The position numbers and the translations under genes were made by a program. A DNA stretch of 37,227 nucleotides from Mariniblastus sp. (lineage in GTDB: Bacteria > Planctomycetota > Planctomycetia > Pirellulales > Pirellulaceae): the NCBI GenBank assembly GCA_014237975.1, contig JABACA010000034.1, forward strand, positions 1 to 37,227. Direction: 5' to 3'. The stretch's first letter is position 1; the number at the start of each line of letters is the position of its first letter. Positions 26,081 to 34,531 of this stretch are shown piece after piece. The notes beneath the pieces are model-generated. The model ran no database searches. It saw only the letters and a list, made by a program, of their open reading frames with translations, and was not told where the DNA came from.

Positions 26081-27460
26081 ATGCAATTTTCTACAACTAT
26101 TCTGGCATTCTCCTTGTCACTGCTACTTGTGCAAACCTCAACGGGGGAAGACTGGCTTCGATTCCGGGGTCCCAACGGATCGGGAATTTCCAGCAGCAAC
26201 AAAAAAACGGTAACGTCCTTTGGTGACGAAGAGAACCTTGTATGGAAAACCAAGTTGCCCGGACCCGGTGCGTCCAGCCCTGTGGTGGTCGGTGACAAAG
26301 TCTTTGTGACCTGTTACTCAGGATACGGGGAGACTAACGACAAGGTCGGGAAAATGGAAAACCTTAAACGACACGTCGTCTGTGTCGATCGCAAGACAGG
26401 GAACATCCTCTGGAATAAAATCGTCGATCCGTATCTACCCGAAGACAAATATGAAGGGATGGGCGTTCCCCAACACGGTTACGCCAGCAGTACACCCGTT
26501 TCGGATGGTCAACACCTGTTTGTGTTTTTTGGCAAATCGGGTGTCATTGCTTACGATCTGGACGGCAATGAATTATGGAAAAAAAGCGTTGGCACCAGCT
26601 CCAATGAGAAAAAATGGGGTTCGGCAGCCAGCCCGATTCTGTTCGACGGTATTTTGATCGTCAATGCCAGTGATGAAGACCAGGCTATCTATGGCTTGGA
26701 CGCTTCCAGTGGCAAAGAACTCTGGAAAACAAAAACAAAAAGTTTGGCCAATGTGTGGAACACGCCCGTCATTGCATCGCCGGAATCAAATCCACAACTC
26801 GTGGTTTCGGTTCCTGACGAAGTTTGGGCACTCAACCCGAGGAACGGCAAACTTAAATGGTACGTAACCAAAGGCGTCGATGCTCCCAGTGTCTCCACCA
26901 GTATCGTGATGGATGGCGAAAACGTCATTGCCATGGGAGGCAGGTCCCTCAATGCAGTCGCCGTCAAAACGGGTGGCAAGGCGGACGTTACCGATAACCA
27001 TGTTGTCTGGGAGGGGCGCGCCATCAGCGCCATCACAACTCCCGTCAGTTATCAAGGCCATCTCTACGCGGTCAATCGAGGTATTGCCAACTGTATCGAT
27101 GCGGCTACCGGCCAGGCAATTTACAAGGAACGGATTCAGTCGAGTCAGGACTCTTTAGCGGCCCGTCCGCAAGACTCGCAACCAGGAGATGGTGTGTTGA
27201 GGATTCCACTTCCCGGAGAACGCCGTTCGCATGGCGTTGGCAATTACTCATCGCCCGTAATTGCCGACGGCAAAATTTACCAATTCACAAAGAGTGGTAA
27301 GTGTTATGTTTTGGCGGCTAAGCCAGACTATGAACTATTGGCCACCAACCGGTTCGAATCGGATAAATCAAATTTCCATTCGACACCGGCCTTTTGCGAG
27401 GGGCAAATGTTTGTCCGTTCCAACAATTATCTTTACTGCATTGGCGAAACAGCGGAATAA
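26081..27460 (+). CDS. Secreted PQQ-like beta-propeller protein (second copy)
   Basis: This is a 459-aa exported protein. Its signal peptide (about 1-22) is followed by EDWLRFRGPNGSG, the same type of opening as the propeller at 20871. Blade signatures include CVDRKTGNILWNK, AYDLDGNELWKK, GLDASSGKELWKT and ALNPRNGKLKWYV. The Trp at the blade end is regular. It is not close enough to the first copy to be a recent tandem duplicate: the sequences share the pattern but not long identical runs. Role unknown; periplasmic or outer-surface location is likely. Confidence 0.88.
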   Translation: MQFSTTILAFSLSLLLVQTSTGEDWLRFRGPNGSGISSSNKKTVTSFGDEENLVWKTKLPGPGASSPVVVGDKVFVTCYSGYGETNDKVGKMENLKRHVVCVDRKTGNILWNKIVDPYLPEDKYEGMGVPQHGYASSTPVSDGQHLFVFFGKSGVIAYDLDGNELWKKSVGTSSNEKKWGSAASPILFDGILIVNASDEDQAIYGLDASSGKELWKTKTKSLANVWNTPVIASPESNPQLVVSVPDEVWALNPRNGKLKWYVTKGVDAPSVSTSIVMDGENVIAMGGRSLNAVAVKTGGKADVTDNHVVWEGRAISAITTPVSYQGHLYAVNRGIANCIDAATGQAIYKERIQSSQDSLAARPQDSQPGDGVLRIPLPGERRSHGVGNYSSPVIADGKIYQFTKSGKCYVLAAKPDYELLATNRFESDKSNFHSTPAFCEGQMFVRSNNYLYCIGETAE

Positions 27461-27522
27461 CACCTGGTTGTAGTTGACCGGGTCGACTGGTTCGAACAGG
27501 CCTTAGTGCCGGAGAATTTCCC

Positions 27523-28230
27523 TTGGAAAAATGGCACTCGCTGACAGGCATTGCTCAACCATTCAGTAGCTTGTCGCATTTTTTTGGTGCGATCCTGTTC
27601 CTGGTTCTATCGTTCTTTCTGCTGCGCAATGCGCGTCGCACGGGAGGATTCTGGTCGTATTTCATCTTTGCCTGTTCGGCGGTCCTGCTACTCACGGTCA
27701 GTGGCATCGCCCACATCTTTCCACAGGAAAGCCCCACTCGAAAAGTCCTTTTCCGGTTCGACCTGACCGCCATATTCCTGTTGATTGCAGGCACCTTTAC
27801 ACCGATCCACTGGGTTCTTTTTCGTGGTTGGCAACGCTGGAGCGTGCTGATACTGATCTGGCTGATCGCACTGGTCGGGATCATTTTTCGGCTGGTGTAT
27901 TTTGACAGTATTTCTTACGCCGTTGGTTCCACTGTTTTTGTTGCGATGGGATGGGTCGGGATTTTTTCGTGGATACTCATTCGCTACCAATACGGCCCTG
28001 GCTACATCGGACCGTTGTTGGCCGGTGGTATCTGTTACACCGTAGGTGCCGTGATCGACGCCAACAAATGGCCCGTTCTGATTCCCACGATCGTCGGCCC
28101 CCACGAACTGTTCCACCTAATGGTCTTGGCGGGACTCGGGTATCAGTGGTTCTTTATCGCCCAAATAGCTGCCGGCAAGATCCCGTCAGCGACCAGCAAC
28201 GCAATCCATGAAAGCTCAACAAAAAACTGA
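27523..28230 (+). CDS. PAQR / hemolysin III family membrane protein
   Basis: This is a 235-aa seven-helix membrane protein. The TTG start is supported by GGAG eight bases upstream; no ATG in frame serves. Family motifs: SSLSHFFGAI near 15-24, SGIAHIF (His64), FRFDLTAIFLLIAGTFTPI (Asp80) and HELFHLM (His194 and His198). In the related AdipoR structures three His and a nearby Asp surround a zinc site, and all four equivalents are here. Family members are linked to ceramide or lipid hydrolysis, and some bacterial ones to hemolysis; the activity here is unproven. The motif that usually reads LDH has Leu instead of His. Confidence 0.9.
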   Translation: MEKWHSLTGIAQPFSSLSHFFGAILFLVLSFFLLRNARRTGGFWSYFIFACSAVLLLTVSGIAHIFPQESPTRKVLFRFDLTAIFLLIAGTFTPIHWVLFRGWQRWSVLILIWLIALVGIIFRLVYFDSISYAVGSTVFVAMGWVGIFSWILIRYQYGPGYIGPLLAGGICYTVGAVIDANKWPVLIPTIVGPHELFHLMVLAGLGYQWFFIAQIAAGKIPSATSNAIHESSTKN

Positions 28231-28312
28231 AAGCAGAAAGAAATTCGACACCCACAGCCGCATGGCACATCGATGAAATGTTGATATTGCCGTTTTGGGA
28301 AAACTGGCACCG

Positions 28313-28343
28313 AAAAAAAAGTGGGCGTTACTATAACACCCAC
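28313..28343 (-). terminator. Rho-independent terminator of the PadR-HAAS unit
   Basis: On the minus strand GTGGGTGTTA/TAACGCCCAC is a 10-bp stem (one G-T pair) with a 3-base loop, followed by eight T residues. It is 29 bases past the stop at 28373. Read on the plus strand it has a mismatch and no T-run, so it serves the minus-strand gene. Confidence 0.9.
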
Positions 28344-28372
28344 CGGGAATTCACGATCTTCCAAAACATGAA

Positions 28373-29401
28373 TCAATCGGATGCCTGTGATTCGAAGGAA
28401 TCATCATCGGGATCGGACGATGCTCCCCTTGCGTTAAGATCATAAGCGATGTCTTGCAACAAATCCCCGACCTGCTCCAGCATCGGCTCGGTCGCTGATA
28501 CGACGAGCAGGTCTCCAAACACAACAATCGTAGATGAACCGCCCGTTTCCAGCCAATTGTCCGGATCGACCATTTTCCGGACCAAGGCGATTAACTCGTC
28601 CGGATCGGCATAAAAATTTTCCGAATTGAAGAGCGCTGCGCAGTTGAATATTTTTCGTCTCATGTATTCGGGGTCAGTAGCCACGTCCAAAGAAATCACA
28701 TTGATCACGCCCCGTTGGACCACATACGTCGCGTTGTAATCCCTGAGCATTAAATGCAACGCATCTTTGCCGGGCAGACTCGATGCAACAAATGTCACGG
28801 GAGCATCATCCGTTAATGAATCGTCCTGGGCCGTTTGATCCAAGAACACGTTGGCTTCGAGTTGATTGGCCAACATGCTTCGGACATCCGAAAAGGGCGT
28901 CTCGTTAAAATCCCAATCGACCGCCTTCGTCAATTTCTCTTCAATCAGCCGGTTGCGCCGCGTGGTTTCGGAGAGACCCTGGCTTACTGAAACCGCTTCG
29001 GCAACGGCCGGTGTGGACGATACAGGAATCGTTTCGTCGACCTCCTGGGCCAGAATGCTCTCGGGCGTTCCGAATCTCGCATCATCGGGCCACATCGCCA
29101 TCAAAAAAACAAGCGCCGCGAAAACACACGCGATACAAAGTGTCGCAAATCTCATCATCCATCTCCTTTGGTAACTTCTGGATATCAATTGGAATTGCTG
29201 GGCCAAACCTGCCGCATCACCGAATTCCTCAAGAGCCTGGCGTGTTGCATCAGAAGTCACATGTCCCATCGCCACCAGTTCGGCGACTCGCAACTCCAGA
29301 TGGTCTCGCAATTCCAACCCGATCGCATCGCGCTCGGCGCGACTTAGCCGCAGCAATCGGGAAACAAGTGCCAGGTAATTTTCAAATTCCTGATGCGTCA
29401 T
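28373..29401 (-). CDS. HAAS-domain membrane protein with STN-like domain
   Basis: This is a 342-aa protein from the ATG at 29401, which has GGAG five bases upstream. An ATG seven codons earlier lacks this. Residues 1-80 look like the HAAS/DUF1700-type helical domain that follows PadR regulators (EFENYLALVSRLLRLSRAERDAI, then a helix with EFGDAAGLAQQF). One membrane helix (MMRFATLCIACVFAALVFLMAMW) follows. The outer part has a segment WDFNETPFSDVRSMLANQLEANVFLDQ that fits the secretin/TonB short (STN-like) pattern often seen in planctomycete proteins, then DALHLMLRDYNATYVV. The likely role is membrane signalling together with PadR; the ligand is unknown. Confidence 0.75.
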   Translation of the reverse strand: MTHQEFENYLALVSRLLRLSRAERDAIGLELRDHLELRVAELVAMGHVTSDATRQALEEFGDAAGLAQQFQLISRSYQRRWMMRFATLCIACVFAALVFLMAMWPDDARFGTPESILAQEVDETIPVSSTPAVAEAVSVSQGLSETTRRNRLIEEKLTKAVDWDFNETPFSDVRSMLANQLEANVFLDQTAQDDSLTDDAPVTFVASSLPGKDALHLMLRDYNATYVVQRGVINVISLDVATDPEYMRRKIFNCAALFNSENFYADPDELIALVRKMVDPDNWLETGGSSTIVVFGDLLVVSATEPMLEQVGDLLQDIAYDLNARGASSDPDDDSFESQASD

Positions 29402-29527
29402 TTTTGCTCCACAAAAAAACACTCTCCGTGAGACGAGGCAGTGAAAGCCGTTTCGTTGTGATCAAACAAATTAGTTATTGTGCCACTGGAATGTTTTCCA
29501 GATGGCCTCGTCATATCGGTCCCTATG

Positions 29528-29905
29528 TTATTTTTGTCTTCTGGAATCAGCGGTCGACGTCACCCCTGCCCTTCCCAATCCATCCAGCATGGTGCCGACA
29601 CATTCAACATATTGCTGCCAAACACTGGTCTGTTGACTAAACGCCGTCTTTCCCTTGGCCGTAATTTCATACCATTTGCGACGACGACCCGAGGAGTCAT
29701 CCCAGCGACTGCGAATCAGTTTCTTTGATTCCAGGCGATGCAACAATGGATACAACGTTCCCGCCGGCAAAACCACTTGACCGTCAGTCGCCAAATTGAG
29801 CTGTTTCTGGATCGAATAACCGTACTGCGGTTGGCGGGCGACCACCGATAGCACCATCAGGTCCAGACTGCCCCTGAGCAAATCTCGTTGAAACCGTGTC
29901 GTCAC
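29528..29905 (-). CDS. PadR-family transcriptional regulator
   Basis: This 125-aa winged-helix regulator has the family features: FQRDLLRGSLDLMVLSVVARQPQYGYSIQKQL, LPAGTLYPLLHRLESKKLI (recognition helix) and RRRKWYEITAKGKTAF (wing). PadR proteins usually repress their own operon and a neighbouring membrane gene. The start is GTG at 29905, chosen because GGAG lies six bases upstream; a TTG four codons earlier is less likely. The next gene downstream, 126 bases on, is the HAAS protein; PadR-HAAS pairs are widespread. Confidence 0.92.
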   Translation of the reverse strand: MTTRFQRDLLRGSLDLMVLSVVARQPQYGYSIQKQLNLATDGQVVLPAGTLYPLLHRLESKKLIRSRWDDSSGRRRKWYEITAKGKTAFSQQTSVWQQYVECVGTMLDGLGRAGVTSTADSRRQK

Positions 29906-29922
29906 AGGAAACTCCAAACTCC

Positions 29923-29952
29923 CTATCTATCGTTGATCTATCTATAGTTGGA
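29923..29952. promoter_or_regulatory. 15-bp tandem repeat at the PadR promoter
   Basis: CTATCTATCGTTGAT is followed directly by CTATCTATAGTTGGA, matching at 12 of 15 positions. It lies 18 bases upstream of the GTG start of the PadR gene, in the place of a promoter or operator, so it may be a PadR site. It does not match the usual inverted PadR box, so this is inferred from position only. Confidence 0.4.
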
Positions 29953-30260
29953 CCATCTAAATGGGTCAAATTCACCCCTGGCGACAGACCCATCATTCCC
30001 AGCTTTCAGCCAGTCAAAAGCGGCATGCCTTGTCGGGGCCGATCCAAAGAAATTGCCGCTCTGAAGCAGACACTTGGCCAAACCGCCCATCCGGCCCGGC
30101 TGGATCGTCCCGAAACCAGTAAAACCGGCTTTTTTCGACCGGTCTTGGCAAAATCTGTCCTTGTCAAAAATCGGACCTACTGTAAACTTGTCTCCAACCA
30201 AGGCGGACGTCCGGTTGTCGGACATTTGTTGTATGTAGTTTGGTTGTTTGTATTTAGAAG

Positions 30261-30288
30261 TTTGTTGTTTGTTGTTTGTTGTTTGTTG
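30261..30288. repeat. Heptamer repeat (TTTGTTG)x4 upstream of rpsO
   Basis: Four exact copies of TTTGTTG occur in a row, with partial copies nearby upstream. Because the unit is not a multiple of three and lies 71 bases before the rpsO start, a change in copy number would alter promoter or leader spacing, not a protein. Confidence 0.9.
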
Positions 30289-30359
30289 TGAAGGTAATTA
30301 AGGAGTTGGATCGAAAGTAGGGCAGCACGATGTTTGCTGCGGGCTTGGGATCAACAGTT

Positions 30360-30629
30360 ATGACGATTACGAAAGAGCGTAAAGCAGAGTTAGTCAAAGA
30401 GTATCGAGACAGTGATAATGACACCGGATCGCCCGAGGTTCAGATTGCGATCCTGACAACTCGCATCAACAACTTGACAGAACACATGCGTCGCAACAAA
30501 AAGGATTACTCCACGCGACGAGGTCTGTTAGGCATGGTTTCACGCCGCCGCCGACTATTGGATTATGTTCGAAAAGTCAATCCGGATCGCTATCTGGACA
30601 TCATTGGCCGATTGAACATCCGTAAGTAA
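30360..30629 (+). CDS. rpsO: 30S ribosomal protein S15
   Basis: This is an 89-aa protein, exactly the S15 length. It binds 16S rRNA early in small-subunit assembly. The sequence [32 protein letters not shown] and [16 protein letters not shown] are the family's most conserved parts. The open frame runs 10 codons further up, but the ATG at 30360 gives the standard N-terminus. It precedes pnp by about 270 bases, the usual rpsO-pnp order. Confidence 0.97.
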   Translation: MTITKERKAELVKEYRDSDNDTGSPEVQIAILTTRINNLTEHMRRNKKDYSTRRGLLGMVSRRRRLLDYVRKVNPDRYLDIIGRLNIRK

Positions 30630-30900
30630 CGCGATTGCGGTTACGTTGCACTTTTGGGTTTGGTTCCTAAACCATTCCGCATTCTGATTTGCTATTTGAT
30701 TCCGGACACCCGCAGGTTGTTCTGGGCCTAGCCCTGCCTCTGTCGTTTGTCCCTCTTTAGCTCACCTTGTTACACCTTTACAAACACTTGACGTTGGTCA
30801 CATTGTCTGTGAAGCCAGCGCGTTGACGCTCGTATGAATTGCATTAACCGACGAGCCCTTTGATGTTTAAAATTGTAGTTTTTCAATTAGGAATTGAATT
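30630..30900. other. rpsO-pnp intergenic leader
   Basis: About 270 bases lie between rpsO and pnp. Just after rpsO, GTAAC and GTTAC arms could form a weak hairpin without a T-run. In many bacteria pnp has a structured 5' leader for autoregulation; I cannot define one here beyond the SD site (AGGA, eight bases before the GTG). Confidence 0.35.
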
Positions 30901-33498
30901 GTGAAAGTAAAAGTAGAAAAAAAGATTGGCGAAAATGTCCTTTCCTTTGAATCTGGCCTATTAGCCAAACAGGCAGCTGCCTGCGTGATCGTTCAGTACA
31001 ACGATACGGTCGTCCTCAATACGGTAACTTCTGGGTCACCGCGGCCTGGTATTGATTTCTTTCCTTTAATGTGTGATTACCGCGAGCGGACAAGTGCGGC
31101 GGGAAAATTCCCAGGTGGCTTTAAGAAACGTGAAGGTCCACCAACCATGAAGGAGACATTAACGTCCCGATTGGTCGACCGACCGATCAGGCCCATGTTT
31201 GCCGAAGGATTTAAAGACGAAGTCCAATGCCAGTGCATGGTTTTGGCCAGCGATCGGCAAACCGATGCTGATGTATTGGCGATGAATGGTGTTTCGACCG
31301 CTTGTTTCATCTCGCCACTTCCGTTTCCCGAAGCCGTTGCCTCGACCCGTGTGGGCCGGGTGGAAGGTGAATTAATCGCCTTTCCAAGCCACGATCAGTT
31401 GGAGGAAAGCGACCTGGATATCATCGTCTCCGGGACCGAAAAAGCAGTCACCATGATTGAGGGATTTGCCCGCGAAGTACCCGAAGATGTGATGCTGGAG
31501 GCAATCAAGTTCGCGCACGATGTCATCGTGGATGTTATCGATCTGCAAAAAGAACTTGCGGCCAAGGTTAACATCGAACAAATGGAATTCGAACCTCCTG
31601 CCGACAACGGTTTGCTTGGGCGATTGTCAGATAAATATCGCGACGAATTTACATCCGTTTTGCAGATTGCTGGCAAACAGGAACGTGGTGATGCCCGATC
31701 CGAGCTCAAAGAACGAGCCATGACTGAGATGATCCCCGACCCCGATGCCGAAGATGCGTTCAGCAGTGGCGATTTCGGAACCGCCTGGCACGATCTCGAA
31801 GAAGTAGTGATTCGCGAAATGATTCTCAACGGTCAGCGCAGTGATGGCCGTGGGTTTAATGATGTACGAGACATCGAATGTCATATTGACGTGTTACCAC
31901 GCGTCCATGGTTCAGCCGTATTTCAACGGGGTGAAACCCAATCCCTGATCACGGTAACGCTAGGGACCGGCCGCGACGAACAACGGGTTGATGGCCTGAT
32001 GGACGAATACTCAAAAAAGTTCATGCTGGATTACAACTTCCCACCCTTCAGTGTTGGCGAATGCCGCCCGATTCGGGGGCCCGGTCGACGGGAAATTGGT
32101 CATGGAGCTCTGGCGGAACGAAGTATCAAACCCGTCCTGCCTGATCCTGACGATTTCCCCTACACGATCCGTATTGTCTCTGACATTCTTGAGTCTAACG
32201 GATCTTCATCGATGGCCAGTGTTTGCGGTGCTACACTCGCCCTGATGGCAGCGGGCGTTCCCATTAAACAACCGGTTGCTGGCATTTCTGTCGGCATGGT
32301 TAAGGAAGACGATCGCTGGGAATTAATCACCGACATCCTCGGTAGTGAAGATCACTTCGGCGATATGGATTTCAAAATCGCTGGTTCGGGACAGGGAATC
32401 ACTGGGATCCAGTTGGACCTGAAGATTCGCGGAATCGGTTTTGAGATTATTGAAGCAACACTGAAGCAGTCAAAAGAGGCAAGAAAGTCAATCCTCGAGA
32501 CGATGATGGAGACAATTAACAAACCTGCCGACGATGTCTCGGAACACGCGCCTCGACTGCTTACCTGCCAGATTGACCCCGACAAAATCGGGATGTTGAT
32601 CGGGCCGGGTGGAAAAAACATCCGCCAAATCCAGGAAGACTTTGAGACGGTAATCGAAGTTGACGAAACTGGACGAGTCACCGTTGCTGGCAATGATTCC
32701 AATCTGGCACAACAAGCATTGGAACGAATCGAGGCCACAACGGCCACGGTTCAGGTTGGCAAGATTTACAATGGTGTTGTCAGCAGTATCAAAGACTTCG
32801 GTGCGTTCGTCGAAATCTTGCCGGGGCGAGATGGGTTGTGCCACATCAGTGAATTGTCTGACGGTTATATCGACAGCGTCAACGATGTTTGCGATGTGGG
32901 CGATGAAATGCAGGTCTTGGTGATTGATGTCGATGGCAATGATCGGGTTAAACTAAGTCGTCGTCAGGCATTGGTCGAATTGGGAATTGAAGACGAATTT
33001 GCATTGGAAACTGCCGATGTAGGTGGAGGAGATTACGAAGAAGAATACGAGTCTGGCTACAGTGACCGAGGCGATGACCGAGGAGGTGACCGAGGAGGTG
33101 ACCGAGGTGGAAACCGAGGCGGTGACCGTGGCGGAAACCGAGGTGGTGACCGTGGCGGAAACCGAGGTGGTGACCGTGGCGGAAACCGAGGCGGAAACCG
33201 AGGTGGTGACCGAGGCGGAAGCCGTGGTGGAGACCGTGGTGGAGACCGTGGTGGAGACCGTGGTGGAGACCGTGGTGGTGACCGTGGTGGTCGATACGAA
33301 CGTGGCGGCGGAGGCGGCGGAGGTCGCGGACGTGGCGGCAGCGGCGGTGGCGGCGGTGGTGGTCGCGGACGTGGCGGCGGAGATCGTGGCGGCAGTGGCG
33401 GCGGTAGCCGTGGCGGCAGTGGTGGCGGTGATCGTGGCGGCAGTGGTGGCGGTGATCGTGGCGGCAGTGGTGGCGGTGGCCGAGGTCGGCGCCGATAA
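30901..33498 (+). CDS. pnp: Polynucleotide phosphorylase with RGG-rich C-terminal tail
   Basis: This 865-aa enzyme degrades RNA 3' to 5' with phosphate and can add tails. Two RNase PH domains are seen, the first with YRERTSAAGKFPGGFKKREG and the second with GDMDFK, which holds catalytic acidic residues. A KH domain (LIGPGGKNIRQIQ) and an S1 domain (VGKIYNGVVSSIKDFGAFVEI, then GLCHISELS) end near residue 705. Residues 721-865 are a Gly/Arg/Asp tract built of DRGG, NRGG and SGGG repeats. Usual PNPases are about 700 aa, so this adds about 145. The start is GTG with AGGA eight bases upstream. It follows rpsO, as in many bacteria, and ends in a terminator. Confidence 0.97.
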   Translation: MKVKVEKKIGENVLSFESGLLAKQAAACVIVQYNDTVVLNTVTSGSPRPGIDFFPLMCDYRERTSAAGKFPGGFKKREGPPTMKETLTSRLVDRPIRPMFAEGFKDEVQCQCMVLASDRQTDADVLAMNGVSTACFISPLPFPEAVASTRVGRVEGELIAFPSHDQLEESDLDIIVSGTEKAVTMIEGFAREVPEDVMLEAIKFAHDVIVDVIDLQKELAAKVNIEQMEFEPPADNGLLGRLSDKYRDEFTSVLQIAGKQERGDARSELKERAMTEMIPDPDAEDAFSSGDFGTAWHDLEEVVIREMILNGQRSDGRGFNDVRDIECHIDVLPRVHGSAVFQRGETQSLITVTLGTGRDEQRVDGLMDEYSKKFMLDYNFPPFSVGECRPIRGPGRREIGHGALAERSIKPVLPDPDDFPYTIRIVSDILESNGSSSMASVCGATLALMAAGVPIKQPVAGISVGMVKEDDRWELITDILGSEDHFGDMDFKIAGSGQGITGIQLDLKIRGIGFEIIEATLKQSKEARKSILETMMETINKPADDVSEHAPRLLTCQIDPDKIGMLIGPGGKNIRQIQEDFETVIEVDETGRVTVAGNDSNLAQQALERIEATTATVQVGKIYNGVVSSIKDFGAFVEILPGRDGLCHISELSDGYIDSVNDVCDVGDEMQVLVIDVDGNDRVKLSRRQALVELGIEDEFALETADVGGGDYEEEYESGYSDRGDDRGGDRGGDRGGNRGGDRGGNRGGDRGGNRGGDRGGNRGGNRGGDRGGSRGGDRGGDRGGDRGGDRGGDRGGRYERGGGGGGGRGRGGSGGGGGGGRGRGGGDRGGSGGGSRGGSGGGDRGGSGGGDRGGSGGGGRGRRR
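33061..33489. repeat. In-frame repeat array coding for the RGG tail of PNPase
   Basis: About 430 bases are built of imperfect 12-bp units such as GGTGACCGAGGN, GGAAACCGAGGN and GGAGACCGTGGT, then of GGCGGCAGTGGT-type units. The repeat keeps frame and opens most other frames too, so the long open frames on the opposite strand here are artefacts. Confidence 0.9.
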
Positions 33499-33528
33499 CC
33501 AACCTCCTTTAGTTAACTGAGAAACAGG

Positions 33529-33563
33529 CAGCATGCTTTTGGTTGACCAAAGCATGCTGTTTT
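33529..33563 (+). terminator. Rho-independent terminator of pnp
   Basis: An 11-bp stem CAGCATGCTTT/AAAGCATGCTG with a 9-base loop is followed by TTTTGTTT. It lies 31 bases after the pnp stop. Confidence 0.88.
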
Positions 33564-33647
33564 GTTTGAATGTCGGCCCTGAAACTTGACCTGCATCAAT
33601 GAGGAAAAAAAACGTTAACCGATGAGTTTTCAAGACTCCCAAATTTC

Positions 33648-34454
33648 ATGCGCAGTCTACCGAGCAATCCTATCGTAGGGTCCATTGTCAATGGCGGGCA
33701 CCAATTGAATCAATCATCAGACCAGTACATCGAACAATTGCGCAAGCAATTAAATGAATTGGCCAGCTTGGCAGGTTCATTGGCCCACGAGATTAAGAAT
33801 CCGTTATCTGTTATTCGGATGAATATCGAATTGTTAGGAGATGACCTTAGGGAAATTGCCAGCCCAGAAGCTCGTCGATCCCAACATCGGATTGAAATAT
33901 TACAGCGCCAATGTGAGCGACTGGAGACGATGCTAAATGATTTTTTGCGGTTCACACGAATGGACCAACTCGAATTGAAATCGGGCAACCTGAACGAACA
34001 GATGTTATTAGTTTTGGAGCTATTCCAAACGCAAGCTGACCGACAGGGAATTGATGTCAAACGGTATCTTGAGGCTGATCTCCCCAGCATCAAAATGGAT
34101 TCTCAAACATTACAAGCAGCCTTGGTGAATCTCGTTAAAAACGCGATTGAATCAATGCCTGACGGGGGGCAGTTGCTGGCACGTACGCGATCGACTCGTA
34201 ATGGGATTGCACTCGATCTAATTGACACAGGTTGCGGCATGTCGACCAGTACGTTGATGCACATGTTTGATACGTTTTACACACGTAAAGATGGCGGTAC
34301 AGGACTCGGGCTGCCAACAGCAAAAAAGATTATTGAAGCGCATGGCGGACGTATCAATGTTCAGAGTGAAGAAGGTTGCGGTACACAATTCGCAATACAA
34401 TTCCCAGCCCTACGACAACTGGTTGGTCCATCCAGTGATGAGTCGGCAGAATGA
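33648..34454 (+). CDS. Soluble sensor histidine kinase
   Basis: This is a 268-aa kinase with no membrane segment and only about 35 residues before the dimerisation domain. Motifs: H-box SLAHEIKNPLSVI with His47, N-box LVNLVKNAIESM, G1 DTGCGMS and G2 GGTGLGLPTAKKI followed by EAHGG. It resembles the NtrB type, autophosphorylating on His47 and handing phosphate to a response regulator. No response regulator or PAS domain is seen here, so partner and signal are unknown. It lies between pnp and ribF on the same strand; the stop is 77 bases before ribF. No SD site supports the ATG strongly. Confidence 0.92.
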   Translation: MRSLPSNPIVGSIVNGGHQLNQSSDQYIEQLRKQLNELASLAGSLAHEIKNPLSVIRMNIELLGDDLREIASPEARRSQHRIEILQRQCERLETMLNDFLRFTRMDQLELKSGNLNEQMLLVLELFQTQADRQGIDVKRYLEADLPSIKMDSQTLQAALVNLVKNAIESMPDGGQLLARTRSTRNGIALDLIDTGCGMSTSTLMHMFDTFYTRKDGGTGLGLPTAKKIIEAHGGRINVQSEEGCGTQFAIQFPALRQLVGPSSDESAE

Positions 34455-34531
34455 CCTGCGGCCGACACTTTGCATGATGGCAGATATTGAACTGTATATT
34501 TGATGACGGCGATTAAACCAGCGAGAAACAT

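Larger units (their letters stand above)
29906..30359. other. Divergent region between padR-like gene and rpsO
   Basis: This 454-base region separates divergent genes. It holds a 15-bp tandem repeat near the PadR start and a heptamer repeat before rpsO, listed separately. The plus-strand open frames that cross it are not supported. Confidence 0.4.

Noticed and set aside
27480-27500. GGTTCGA-like sequence near 27490 as a tRNA T-arm
   Set aside because: No acceptor or anticodon stem around it; I found no tRNA in the window.
30226-30290. TTTGTTG repeats as a CRISPR-like array
   Set aside because: Units are seven bases with no spacers; it is a simple microsatellite.
33023-33642. Long open frames in other phases and on the minus strand over the pnp tail (about 165, 184 and 229 codons)
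   Set aside because: They exist because the repeat array lacks stops in several frames; their products are simple repeats such as TTVTTV, and pnp itself explains the region.
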